Assembly (NCBI GenBank): GCA_030749275.1 | Contig: JASMKJ010000058.1 | Span: forward strand, 1-5,570 | From: Acidimicrobiales bacterium | GTDB taxonomy: Bacteria > Actinomycetota > Acidimicrobiia > Acidimicrobiales > Poriferisodalaceae | Reading direction: 5' to 3' | DNA length: 5,570 nt | Part shown: one piece after another, positions 1-5,570 of the stretch | Layout: every line of letters starts with the position of its first letter | Position numbering within the stretch: position 1 is the stretch's first letter | Notes under the pieces: model-generated | Seen by the model: only the letters and a program-made list of their open reading frames with translations | Databases searched by the model: none | Told to the model about the DNA's origin: nothing | Program-made: the position numbers and the translations under genes

Positions 1-226
1 CCGAGAACAGCGTTGGGACGAAATTCCCGTCCTAGTGAGCGACGAGATGTTTCACACGATCGCCACCGTCGGAACACATGACAAGATCGCTTCGTTGCTA
101 AACAAGCGTTTTGGTCACTTGATCGACCGAATCGAATTCAGTATTCCGGTCAATAACAGAGACGACGCTAACTTATTGGCGTCAATGTTGAGCCAACTGC
201 GAGAAAGCGACTGCTTGAGGCCCTGA
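1..226 (+). CDS. LLM-class flavin/F420-dependent oxidoreductase, C-terminal end (5' truncated by window)
   Basis: The frame is open from base 2 to the TGA at 224-226, giving about 74 C-terminal residues. The GTG at position 35 lies inside this frame and codes an internal valine rather than a start, because the reading frame and the family similarity continue upstream of it. The stretch RWDEIPVLVSDEMFHTIATV, followed by a predicted helix and then RFGHLIDRIEFSIP, matches the C-terminal pattern I know from bacterial luciferase-like oxidoreductases of the actinobacterial F420 type: W-DE, DEM, a VG plus helix, and R-GGL-DR. Such enzymes are cytoplasmic TIM-barrel proteins that use F420 or FMN in hydride transfer to varied substrates. 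The flavin-binding N-terminal part is outside the window, so cofactor and substrate cannot be judged. The gene converges on the inositol-3-phosphate synthase and is probably not in its operon. Confidence 0.72.
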   Translation, partial: REQRWDEIPVLVSDEMFHTIATVGTHDKIASLLNKRFGHLIDRIEFSIPVNNRDDANLLASMLSQLRESDCLRP

Positions 227-228
227 GT

Positions 229-248
229 AATCACTGATGATGGTGATT
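229..248. terminator. Small inverted repeat between convergent genes, possible terminator
   Basis: AATCAC at 229-234 is complementary to GTGATT at 243-248. Two further G-U pairs could extend the stem to 8 base pairs with a 4-base loop. It starts 3 bases after the stop of the oxidoreductase fragment. There is no T-run on either side and the stem is GC-poor, so it is a weak terminator candidate at best. Confidence 0.25.
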
Positions 249-261
249 CTTCAAGTTCGAC

Positions 262-275
262 GCGGGTTAGCCCGC
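262..275 (-). terminator. GC hairpin overlapping the synthase stop codon
   Basis: GCGGG at 262-266 and CCCGC at 271-275 form a perfect 5-base-pair stem around a 4-base loop, with the TAA stop of the minus-strand synthase (267-269) in the loop. No T-tract follows on the minus strand, so this is not a classic intrinsic terminator. It may act as a 3' end stabiliser or be chance. Confidence 0.25.
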
Positions 276-1568
276 TTCGGAATGGGTGACAGCTTCCTCT
301 CCCATCCATTCCCGCAGTGTGTTCTTCAGTTTCGTTTGTTGGATAAAGATGTCGTGCTCAGGGCCTGATGGGCTACCAGATTGCGGTGCCTTCAGGTAGA
401 ACGACAACCACTCCTGTACTCCAGATTCACCCGCTCGTTGCGCAAGATCCAGGAAGAGAGCCAGATCCAAAACGATGGGTGCAGCCAATATGGAGTCTCG
501 ACACAAGAAGTCAATTTTGATCTGCATTGGGTAACCAAGCCATCCAAAAATGTCAATGTTGTCCCAGCCTTCTTTGTTATCTCCCCGGGGCGGGTAGTAG
601 TTAATCCTGACCACATGATCAATGTTGCCGTACAAGTCGGGATAGACAGAGGGCTGCAAGATGGTGTCCAACACTCCTAGTTTCGACACTTCCTTGGTTT
701 TGAAATTTTCTGGGTCGTCCAACACTTCCCCATCTCGATTACCGAGAATGTTGGTGCTGTACCAGCCTCTGAGTCCTAGCATCCTGGCCTTTAACCCTGG
801 CGCCACGAGGGTCTTCATCAACGTTTGGCCTGTCTTGAAATCCTTCCCAGCAATCGGAACACCTCGACGCTCCGCTAGCTCGATCATGCATGGCAGATCG
901 ACACTGAGGTTGGGTGCTCCGTTCGCGAACGGGACATCACTCATCAAGGCCGCATATGCATAGATTTGACTCGGTGAAATGTTCTCATCGTTGGCGGCGA
1001 GCGCCTCTTCGAAAGCTTCGAGGGTTTCATGGGCAGCGCTTGCCTCTTGGTAGGCCTCGGTAGAGCCGCACCACACCATGATGAGGCGGTCACAATCGTT
1101 TTCTGTTCGAAAGTGTTCGATGTCTGCCATCAATGCTTCGGCTTGATCCAATTTCGAATCCAAGGCTTTCACTCGATTACCATCCAGCTTCTTCACCCAT
1201 CTCTGATCGAATACCGCCTCCATCGCAACGATGCCTTCTAGCTCAGCCGAAATTGCAGCAAGGTCTCGATCCTCCAGAACTCCGGCAGCCTGTGCTCCTT
1301 CTAAGGCATTGGGGGTAATAGGGTCCCAACCGCCGAATACAAGGTCATCCAGTCCGGCAAGGGGAACGAAATCTTTAATCAAAGGGTTACGATCGTCATC
1401 CTTTTTGCCTAGTCGGATGTGAGCCATTTGTGACACTGAACCAATCGGTGCAGCCAATCCTTGTCGTGCAGCCAGAACTCCGGCGATGAAGGTCGTTGCA
1501 ACAGCTCCCATTCCAGGCGTGAGTACTCCGAGCTTTCCGGTGGCTGGTGCGATGTCGATTGTGTTCAT
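267..1568 (-). CDS. ino1: Inositol-3-phosphate synthase (myo-inositol-1-phosphate synthase), 433 aa
   Basis: This cytoplasmic NAD-dependent enzyme converts D-glucose 6-phosphate to 1D-myo-inositol 3-phosphate, the committed step of inositol synthesis. The N-terminus carries the Rossmann loop GMGAVATT (residues 19-26), then TFIAGVLAARQGL and IRLGKKDDDRNPLIKDFVPL, typical of the bacterial form. The catalytic half shows GKDFKTGQT (241-249), STNILGNRDGEVL (271-283) and KIDFLCRDSILAAPIVLDL (351-369). K242, K245 and K351 are the likely active-site lysines by family analogy. At 433 residues it matches the roughly 430-residue bacterial type, rather than the shorter (about 367 aa) mycobacterial Ino1 or the larger eukaryotic enzyme. 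The ATG is the only sensible start: it lies just before the conserved N-terminus and has a TATGAT hexamer 6 bases upstream. It is divergent from a LysR regulator that may control it. The product supplies phosphatidylinositol and possibly mycothiol synthesis (inference). Confidence 0.93.
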   Translation of the reverse strand: MNTIDIAPATGKLGVLTPGMGAVATTFIAGVLAARQGLAAPIGSVSQMAHIRLGKKDDDRNPLIKDFVPLAGLDDLVFGGWDPITPNALEGAQAAGVLEDRDLAAISAELEGIVAMEAVFDQRWVKKLDGNRVKALDSKLDQAEALMADIEHFRTENDCDRLIMVWCGSTEAYQEASAAHETLEAFEEALAANDENISPSQIYAYAALMSDVPFANGAPNLSVDLPCMIELAERRGVPIAGKDFKTGQTLMKTLVAPGLKARMLGLRGWYSTNILGNRDGEVLDDPENFKTKEVSKLGVLDTILQPSVYPDLYGNIDHVVRINYYPPRGDNKEGWDNIDIFGWLGYPMQIKIDFLCRDSILAAPIVLDLALFLDLAQRAGESGVQEWLSFYLKAPQSGSPSGPEHDIFIQQTKLKNTLREWMGEEAVTHSEAG

Positions 1569-1574
1569 AGTTGA

Positions 1575-1580
1575 ATCATA
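1575..1580 (-). promoter_or_regulatory. Putative -10 box (TATGAT) for the inositol-3-phosphate synthase
   Basis: On the minus strand TATGAT is followed by six bases (TCAACT) and then the ATG. This spacing would put the transcription start at or next to the start codon, giving a leaderless mRNA. No Shine-Dalgarno sequence lies before the ATG, which fits. No convincing -35 box is visible, which suggests help from an activator. Confidence 0.5.
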
Positions 1581-1608
1581 AGTGTTTAAATAGTTTTATG
1601 TTTATATA

Positions 1609-1623
1609 TTAAGTAATACTTAA
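1609..1623. promoter_or_regulatory. Palindromic candidate LysR operator
   Basis: TTAAGTA-A-TACTTAA is a perfect inverted repeat with 7-base arms and a one-base centre, and it contains the T-N11-A spacing (T1610, A1622) typical of LysR-family boxes. It lies in a 79-base gap that has only 17 G/C bases. If transcripts start at the start codons, its centre is about 48 bases upstream of the synthase start and 32 bases upstream of the regulator start. That would fit activation of the synthase and autorepression of the regulator. Binding is inferred, and AT-rich DNA makes chance palindromes more common. Confidence 0.5.
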
Positions 1624-1635
1624 GTTTCGATTTAC

Positions 1636-1641
1636 GATAGT
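1636..1641 (+). promoter_or_regulatory. Possible -10 box (GATAGT) for the LysR regulator
   Basis: GATAGT keeps the two most conserved -10 positions (A at the second, T at the sixth) and sits six bases before the ATG, the same spacing as for the synthase. TACGAT at 1633-1638 is a better match to the consensus and would give a leader of about 3 bases. Either way the mRNA would be leaderless or nearly so, and no Shine-Dalgarno site is present. Confidence 0.35.
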
Positions 1642-1647
1642 GATCTA

Positions 1648-2562
1648 ATGGCAGCAACACGCTCGCGGCTCCCCGACATATCCATCACCCAGATGGAGTA
1701 TTTGGTTGCGGCTCAAGAAGCAACGACTTGGGCTAAGGCCGCCAGTGATCTTGGAGTCAGCCAATCAGCCTTATCTCAAGGGCTTGCTGAGCTCCAACGC
1801 CGATTGGGTATCGAATTGTTCGCTTGGAACGGCCGTAAGCGAATACCGACATCCGCTGCACAGGAGGTCACCGAACACGCCCGACGCATCCTGGCCCTCA
1901 CAAGCGACCTTTCTGGCTGGGCTGATCAAGTTCGTGCAGGTTCCGCCGGAAAACTACGCGTCGGCATGATTGATGCAGCCGCTGTGGACCATTTCGGTGA
2001 AACATTAAAGGAATTTCGAGAAAACAACCCCCATCTGGACCTACACATAACAGTTGGATCTTCGGGGCAACTACTCGAAGATCTCCTTAGTGGGGACCTT
2101 GATCTCGCGGTGTGCGTGGCAACCGACGCCACAACCTTCATGCGAGTACCGCTTCTGGAAGAAGCTCTCTACATCTATGCTCCCCCCGGAACCAATGCTT
2201 CCACGCCCCAGAATTGGGGTCCTTGGGTTACGTTTCCGAGGGGTTCCGTAACCAGAGATCTCATCGAGAGTGCACTTCGCTCGGCAGGCGCTCCGTTTAG
2301 CGTTGTCGCCGAGTCGAACCAACCCGAAGTGCTCAGCGAATTGGTCCACATAGGCATGGGATGGACGGTGCTCCCCCGCATGCAAGCGGAACGTCCTCCC
2401 GCTTCTCTCATCCCGATTCGGAAGACTCCACTGTTAAAACGGGTTCTCGTTGCGACCACTCGCGACAGCGGCTTAGCCAACCCAGCCGCTTCGGCCCTGA
2501 TATCAAAGCTTCAACAAGAATCAGCGAAAGTGACTCAGAATAAAGAGACCACGGGAACGTAA
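1648..2562 (+). CDS. LysR-family transcriptional regulator, 304 aa
   Basis: This is a cytoplasmic DNA-binding regulator of usual LysR length (about 300 aa). Residues 12-70 form the winged helix-turn-helix: ITQMEYLVAAQEATTWAKAA, then the HTH DLGVSQSALSQGLAELQRRL and the wing region IELFAWNGRKRIPTSAAQEV. A linker helix (about 72-98) leads to the periplasmic-binding-protein-like effector domain from GKLRVGMIDAA (101-111). That domain includes the hinge motif LLSGDLDLAV (146-155) and GMGWTVLP (236-243), a family signature near its end. The effector cannot be read from the sequence. The gene is transcribed away from the inositol-3-phosphate synthase across a palindrome-containing gap, the classic arrangement in which a LysR protein controls its divergent neighbour; inositol or a related metabolite is a plausible but unproven signal. 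Its 3' end is only 24 bases from the hydrolase stop, so it converges on the P450-hydrolase operon and is not part of it. Confidence 0.93.
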   Translation: MAATRSRLPDISITQMEYLVAAQEATTWAKAASDLGVSQSALSQGLAELQRRLGIELFAWNGRKRIPTSAAQEVTEHARRILALTSDLSGWADQVRAGSAGKLRVGMIDAAAVDHFGETLKEFRENNPHLDLHITVGSSGQLLEDLLSGDLDLAVCVATDATTFMRVPLLEEALYIYAPPGTNASTPQNWGPWVTFPRGSVTRDLIESALRSAGAPFSVVAESNQPEVLSELVHIGMGWTVLPRMQAERPPASLIPIRKTPLLKRVLVATTRDSGLANPAASALISKLQQESAKVTQNKETTGT

Positions 2563-2586
2563 TTTCATCCTTCTAGGTTGGCTGAA

Positions 2587-3477
2587 TCACCCAGCAATCG
2601 AACTCGAACTCCGCATATGGCTGTGTATTGCATCAATGACAACCGGCCACAACGGTTCGGGTAGGTCGTGCCCCATGTCACTCACTAACAGAAAGTTTGA
2701 TCCAGTAATGACGTCGGCCGTCCGCGCGCCCAAAGCCGGCAGAATAAGACGATCGTCACGTCCATGGATCACCAACGTAGGCACCTTCATCTTCGCTAAA
2801 TGCGGTTCCCGGTCGCCGCTAGCCAACATGGCGGCAATTTGCCTCCCAGCTCCATCTGGATAGTTGCAGCGGTCATACGAAACCGCGGCGTGCTCTTGCG
2901 CCAGTTCAGGGTCAAAGTACCTCTTGCTAGACCAGATCGCGTACTCGGCGGAGTAAGCAATGTATGCAGATCTTTCAGTGGGAGTCGGCGCCAACAAGAG
3001 AGCAAGCGAATCTTCGGGGATGTCCATCACTTCTCGGGTGCCGGTGGCGGACATGATTGATGTCAGCGAAAGCACCCGATCGGGCTGTTCTATGGCCATG
3101 GTCTGCGCGATCATCCCACCGAGGGATGCCCCCACAACGTGGGCGTGATCAATGTCAAGTTCGTCAAGAATCCCAAAAGCATCATTAGCCATGTCAGATA
3201 GGTCATAGGGCGTATCGAAAACTTCTTGTCCATCAAGTGCAGCGGCCACGAGAGAAAGGAAGTCGACTTGTAGGCCATCGAATTTTGTTGATAGTCCCGC
3301 ATCCCGATTATCGAACCTGATCACTTGGAATCCTCCGTCGGCGAGCCGTTGACAAAAGTCACTGTGCCAATGGATCAGCTGCGCCCCTAACCCCATCACC
3401 AACAAGATTGCAGGATCAGCCGATGATCCGATCGTCTCGTATTCAAGCTCCAGTTCCCCAACCCTCGCTCGAGGCAT
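2587..3477 (-). CDS. Alpha/beta-fold hydrolase, 296 aa
   Basis: This is a single-domain cytoplasmic hydrolase with no signal peptide. ILLVMGLGAQLIHW (24-37) is the oxyanion-hole strand and loop, and VIRFDNRDAGLST (52-64) is the following conserved strand. The nucleophile elbow GASLGG (116-121) gives Ser118. The acid is probably Asp242 in HGRDDRLILP (238-247), and the histidine is His270 in MGHDLP (268-273), so the triad is complete. The -MGLGAQ- and FDNRDAGLS patterns resemble the RdmC/aclacinomycin-methylesterase-like group, so an ester or lactone substrate is more likely than a halide or epoxide, but this is inference. The region between about 145 and 225 is the variable cap. Its ATG shares one base with the TAA of the P450 (TAATG), indicating translational coupling and a joint pathway. 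An AAGGG stretch inside the P450 end may assist initiation. Confidence 0.9.
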   Translation of the reverse strand: MPRARVGELELEYETIGSSADPAILLVMGLGAQLIHWHSDFCQRLADGGFQVIRFDNRDAGLSTKFDGLQVDFLSLVAAALDGQEVFDTPYDLSDMANDAFGILDELDIDHAHVVGASLGGMIAQTMAIEQPDRVLSLTSIMSATGTREVMDIPEDSLALLLAPTPTERSAYIAYSAEYAIWSSKRYFDPELAQEHAAVSYDRCNYPDGAGRQIAAMLASGDREPHLAKMKVPTLVIHGRDDRLILPALGARTADVITGSNFLLVSDMGHDLPEPLWPVVIDAIHSHMRSSSSIAG

Positions 3478-4742
3478 TATCCGGCCCTTACCGGGGTGAA
3501 GCGAGCATCAAGATGCTTTACCCCATGGATAAATGATGACTGAAGGGGATCGGGCGCACCTGCCGCATAGATATCGGGCAGTCTCTGAAATAGTTCCCGA
3601 AACATGACGGTGATTTCACGCCGGGCCAGGTGGGCTCCCAAGCAAAAATGGGGGCCCGGTCCACCAAATCCACATTGAGGATTCGGGGTGCGCGTGATGT
3701 CGAAACGATAAGGATCTCCAAAAACAGCTGGATCACGATTGGCCGCAAGATAGAACATCGCAACCTTTTCTCCTTCGGAGAGTTCCCGATCCCCCAGAAG
3801 CGTGTCCTCAGTTACGGTTCGACGCATGTAGGTGACCGGACTTGCAAGCCTGACTATTTCTTCGACCGCACCTGAAGCCAGACTTTCAAAGTCACTTGCC
3901 CACATCGCTTTTTGATCCGGATTGTCGGTCAGGTATTTCAATCCCCAGGAAATGGCGTTCCTCGTTGTTTCATTGCCCGCGACAACGAGAAGAACAAAAA
4001 AACTCGCGAGATCGGCTTGATCCAGGTGATCGCCTTCAAGTTCGGCGTTGACCAACACGCTGGTCAAATCAGTGCCGTCTCCTCCTTTTTTTGCTTCTGC
4101 CACTTCGCCCATTAGTTCTGCGAGCTCGCCTCCTGCGTTAAGCAATGCTGTTACAAAGTCGACTCCTTCAGGACTGAACTCCGGATCACCTATCCCCAAG
4201 ATGATGTTCGTGTTCTTGAACACCATTTCGTACTCCGAACCAGGTACGCCCATGAGATCGCACACAATTTTGAGGGGCAAAGCTGCGGCCACATCGGTGA
4301 CGAAGTCACACTCACCTCTTTCGGCAATGTCATCGACGATGCCCGCAGCTACCGTCTGCACGGAGTCCTCGAGCGCGCCCAGCATTTTGGGAGTGAAGCC
4401 TTTGGAAACTATGCGGCGGAGCCTGGCATGCCGAGGGTCGTCCATAGCAATCATTGAGCTAAAGAATTCAAGGAACTCTGGAGGCGTATCGGTGATGGTG
4501 ATTCCTTGGGCGGAACTGTAAATCTCGGGATTCCGAGAGATCGCGGCTATATCCTCGTGGCGCGTAACACACCAATAGCCTGGTCCTGCTTGGAGGTAAG
4601 GATTGTCAGGCAAAGGCTCTTCGAACCAATCGAGAGGTGCTTCGGCATGCAACTGAGCAATACTCGCGTCACAGTCATCCGCCGATTGCAACCAGAACAA
4701 CGGTTCCATGAGATTGGGATGGGTTGTATTCCAATTACGCAT
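3477..4742 (-). CDS. Cytochrome P450, 421 aa
   Basis: This is a soluble bacterial class I heme monooxygenase. All core motifs are present: the I-helix oxygen-activation motif AGNETTR (255-261), the K-helix E295-x-x-R298 followed by ASPVTYMRR, and the heme loop FGGPGPHFCLGAHLARRE (359-376) with Cys367 as the axial ligand. MDDPRHARLRRIVSKGFTP (100-118) is the conserved C-helix region, whose H/R residues contact the heme propionates. The sequence style (AGNETT, GxGPHFCLGAHLARREI) resembles the actinobacterial CYP124/125/142 group that oxidises steroid side chains and methyl-branched lipids. The subfamily needs a search and the substrate is unknown. An in-frame TAG lies 9 bases upstream of the chosen ATG, so the start cannot move far upstream. 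It needs a ferredoxin and reductase; neither is in the window. It is the first gene of a two-gene unit with the hydrolase. Confidence 0.95.
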   Translation of the reverse strand: MRNWNTTHPNLMEPLFWLQSADDCDASIAQLHAEAPLDWFEEPLPDNPYLQAGPGYWCVTRHEDIAAISRNPEIYSSAQGITITDTPPEFLEFFSSMIAMDDPRHARLRRIVSKGFTPKMLGALEDSVQTVAAGIVDDIAERGECDFVTDVAAALPLKIVCDLMGVPGSEYEMVFKNTNIILGIGDPEFSPEGVDFVTALLNAGGELAELMGEVAEAKKGGDGTDLTSVLVNAELEGDHLDQADLASFFVLLVVAGNETTRNAISWGLKYLTDNPDQKAMWASDFESLASGAVEEIVRLASPVTYMRRTVTEDTLLGDRELSEGEKVAMFYLAANRDPAVFGDPYRFDITRTPNPQCGFGGPGPHFCLGAHLARREITVMFRELFQRLPDIYAAGAPDPLQSSFIHGVKHLDARFTPVRAG

Positions 4743-4748
4743 GCCGCG

Positions 4749-4754
4749 ACGCTA
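4749..4754 (-). promoter_or_regulatory. Possible -10 box (TAGCGT) for the P450-hydrolase operon
   Basis: On the minus strand TAGCGT is followed by six bases (CGCGGC) and the P450 ATG, the same spacing seen at the synthase. It fits the TAnnnT pattern. No good -35 and no Shine-Dalgarno site are visible. Support comes mainly from the repeated geometry. Confidence 0.35.
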
Positions 4755-4770
4755 ACACCCTCAATTCTGA

Positions 4771-4776
4771 AAGCAT
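4771..4776 (+). promoter_or_regulatory. Weak -10-like hexamer (AAGCAT) before the NTF2-like gene
   Basis: AAGCAT has A at the second and T at the sixth position and lies six bases before the GTG start, matching the spacing at the other three promoters. The match to TATAAT is poor. A short GAAG at 4777-4780 is too close to the GTG to be a good ribosome binding site. Confidence 0.2.
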
Positions 4777-4782
4777 GAAGCC

Positions 4783-5163
4783 GTGACCTCATCTAACTCA
4801 AGCCCCGCAGAAATTGTCGACCAATACACGGAGCAGATCTACCATCAACGCAATCTGAACGCCCTTGAGACTTTGGTAGCCGACCCGATGATTCGACATG
4901 AGCCTGATGGAAGCCGAATAACTCTGACCATTGAGGAGACGACCCACCGAATTGCTTCATTGCATCAACAATTCCGGTCAATGAGATTCACTAATCGAAA
5001 ACTAATTGAAGATCACGAATCAGTCGCGACTGCGTATGAAGCCGACCTAGTCGATCAGAATGGAGAAGTATCAACCATTTGCGGGATAGAAATCTTCACC
5101 ATTCGAGAGGGACAAATTACCGAAGTCTGGAATACCCCTGCAGGCAATGGGTCTTGGGGATGA
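4783..5163 (+). CDS. NTF2/SnoaL-like domain protein, 126 aa
   Basis: This is a small cytoplasmic protein of the cone-shaped alpha+beta-barrel (NTF2-like) fold. The N-terminal helix EIVDQYTEQIYHQRNLNALETLVAD (about 10-34) is followed by IRHEPDG, a second helix (about 50-64, ETTHRIASLHQQFRS) and a run of beta strands ending in GIEIFTIREGQITEVWN (about 101-117), the typical SnoaL/polyketide-cyclase-like ending. Family members are isomerases, cyclases, dehydratases or binding proteins, and the exact reaction cannot be assigned here. The length is normal for a stand-alone domain. The GTG start is chosen because it precedes the first helix; the nearby ATG at 4775 is in another frame and ends at once. 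It is divergent from the P450 across 40 bases and overlaps the next gene by ATGA, so it probably works with the reductase and perhaps with the P450 product. Confidence 0.82.
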   Translation: MTSSNSSPAEIVDQYTEQIYHQRNLNALETLVADPMIRHEPDGSRITLTIEETTHRIASLHQQFRSMRFTNRKLIEDHESVATAYEADLVDQNGEVSTICGIEIFTIREGQITEVWNTPAGNGSWG

Positions 5164-5570
5164 CACCTCGGAACTACGTAGTCCATGGAGCCGGAGGCAT
5201 CGGCAGCGTCATTGCGGCCCGATTAGCTAGCGCCGGTCGGCGCGTGCAATTGGTCGCGAGAGGACCCCATCTTCAAGTCCTTCAGACACGAGGGCTTACG
5301 GTTACGCAGAACACCACCGGCACATGGGATCTCCCAGCCGAAGAAAGCGCTCACCAGCTTGACATCGACGATCAGACGCTCGTCCTTCTTGCAATGAAAA
5401 CCGACGACACCTTTAATGCCGTCGAACAGCACGCGGCGTTGTACAAGGAACTACCACTGGTGTGCTGTCAGAACGGGGTCACTAATGAAGAATGGCTTTC
5501 AAGTCAGGGTTATGAGACTTACGGGTGCACAGTGATGGTGGGCGCGGAAATCACTGAACCGGGGATTGTG
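5160..5570 (+). CDS. Ketopantoate reductase (ApbA/PanE) family protein, N-terminal part (3' truncated by window)
   Basis: 137 codons are open from the ATG to the right edge. The N-terminus YVVHGAGGIGSVIAARLASA (6-25) is a Rossmann strand with GxGxxG (G10, G12, G15). VQLVARGPHLQVLQTRGL (29-46) has the R-x-x-HL element, with R34 as the likely NADPH 2'-phosphate contact. VLLAMKTDDT (75-84) contains Lys80 and CCQNGVTNEE (102-111) contains Asn105, the equivalents of the conserved Lys and Asn of E. coli PanE by family analogy. The C-terminal helical domain is outside the window. PanE reduces 2-dehydropantoate to pantoate for CoA synthesis, but many family members act on other 2-keto acids. The neighbours (NTF2-like, P450, hydrolase) and the lack of other pan genes favour such a variant role, by inference. 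The start overlaps the NTF2-like stop by four bases (ATGA), indicating translational coupling. Confidence 0.88.
   Translation, partial: MTPRNYVVHGAGGIGSVIAARLASAGRRVQLVARGPHLQVLQTRGLTVTQNTTGTWDLPAEESAHQLDIDDQTLVLLAMKTDDTFNAVEQHAALYKELPLVCCQNGVTNEEWLSSQGYETYGCTVMVGAEITEPGIV

Noticed and set aside
35..226. A separate 63-aa gene starting at the GTG of position 35
   Set aside because: The same frame stays open to the left edge and the residues before the GTG continue the oxidoreductase family pattern, so the GTG is an internal valine codon.
381..963. Plus-strand frames of about 100 codons opposite the synthase (381-680 and 661-963)
   Set aside because: They are shadows of the well-conserved inositol-3-phosphate synthase, with no recognisable protein features.
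2071..2480. Minus-strand frames of about 100 codons opposite the LysR gene
   Set aside because: They are antisense to an intact LysR effector domain, and their Arg/Ser/Gly-rich translations look like reverse-frame artefacts.
2563..2600. Possible terminator between LysR and hydrolase (GCTG...CAGC)
   Set aside because: The stem is only 4 base pairs and has no T-run, so it cannot be told from chance.
4048..4521. 157-codon plus-strand reading frame opposite the P450
   Set aside because: It lies wholly antisense to a P450 with all motifs intact. Its Ser/Pro/Ala-rich translation matches no known fold and it has no start signal.
4761..4770. TCA-N4-TGA repeat in the P450/NTF2-like gap as an operator
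   Set aside because: The arms are only three bases and the centre is not symmetric, too little to support a binding site.

Overview
This 5.57 kb window looks like a compact bacterial chromosome segment, most likely from an actinobacterium of intermediate GC (near half by eye); an uncultured Acidimicrobiia-like lineage is my best guess. The pointers are a luciferase-like oxidoreductase C-terminus of an F420-dependent type, a bacterial CYP124/CYP125-like P450, an inositol-3-phosphate synthase, and start regions that lack Shine-Dalgarno sites but carry -10-like hexamers placed as for leaderless mRNAs. The phylum assignment is inference from gene content, not a search result. There are no rRNA, tRNA, CRISPR or mobile-element features, and no gene-free stretch longer than 79 bases.

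Layout. Bases 1-226 (+) are the 3' end of a luciferase-like (LLM) flavin/F420 oxidoreductase. It converges on a minus-strand inositol-3-phosphate synthase (267-1568) across a 40-base gap holding two small inverted repeats. The synthase shares a very AT-rich 79-base divergent promoter region (1569-1647) with a plus-strand LysR-type regulator (1648-2562). A 15-base perfect palindrome with T-N11-A spacing in that gap is the obvious candidate operator. The regulator converges, 24 bases away, on a minus-strand pair: a cytochrome P450 (3477-4742) followed by an alpha/beta hydrolase (2587-3477), whose stop and start overlap by one base. Divergent from the P450 across 40 bases is a plus-strand pair: an NTF2/SnoaL-like small protein (4783-5163) and a ketopantoate-reductase-family protein (5160 to beyond the right edge), overlapping by ATGA.

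How they may work together. The synthase/LysR pair reads as a regulated first step of inositol synthesis, which feeds phosphatidylinositol and, in many actinobacteria, mycothiol. The P450, hydrolase, NTF2-like and ketopantoate-reductase-like genes form two translationally coupled pairs around one small divergent promoter. This suggests a short oxidation/hydrolysis/reduction route for a lipid- or terpenoid-like compound. The substrate cannot be read from the sequence. No clearly new system is visible; the most useful leads are the palindromic operator, the shared leaderless start geometry and the four-gene divergent enzyme cluster.
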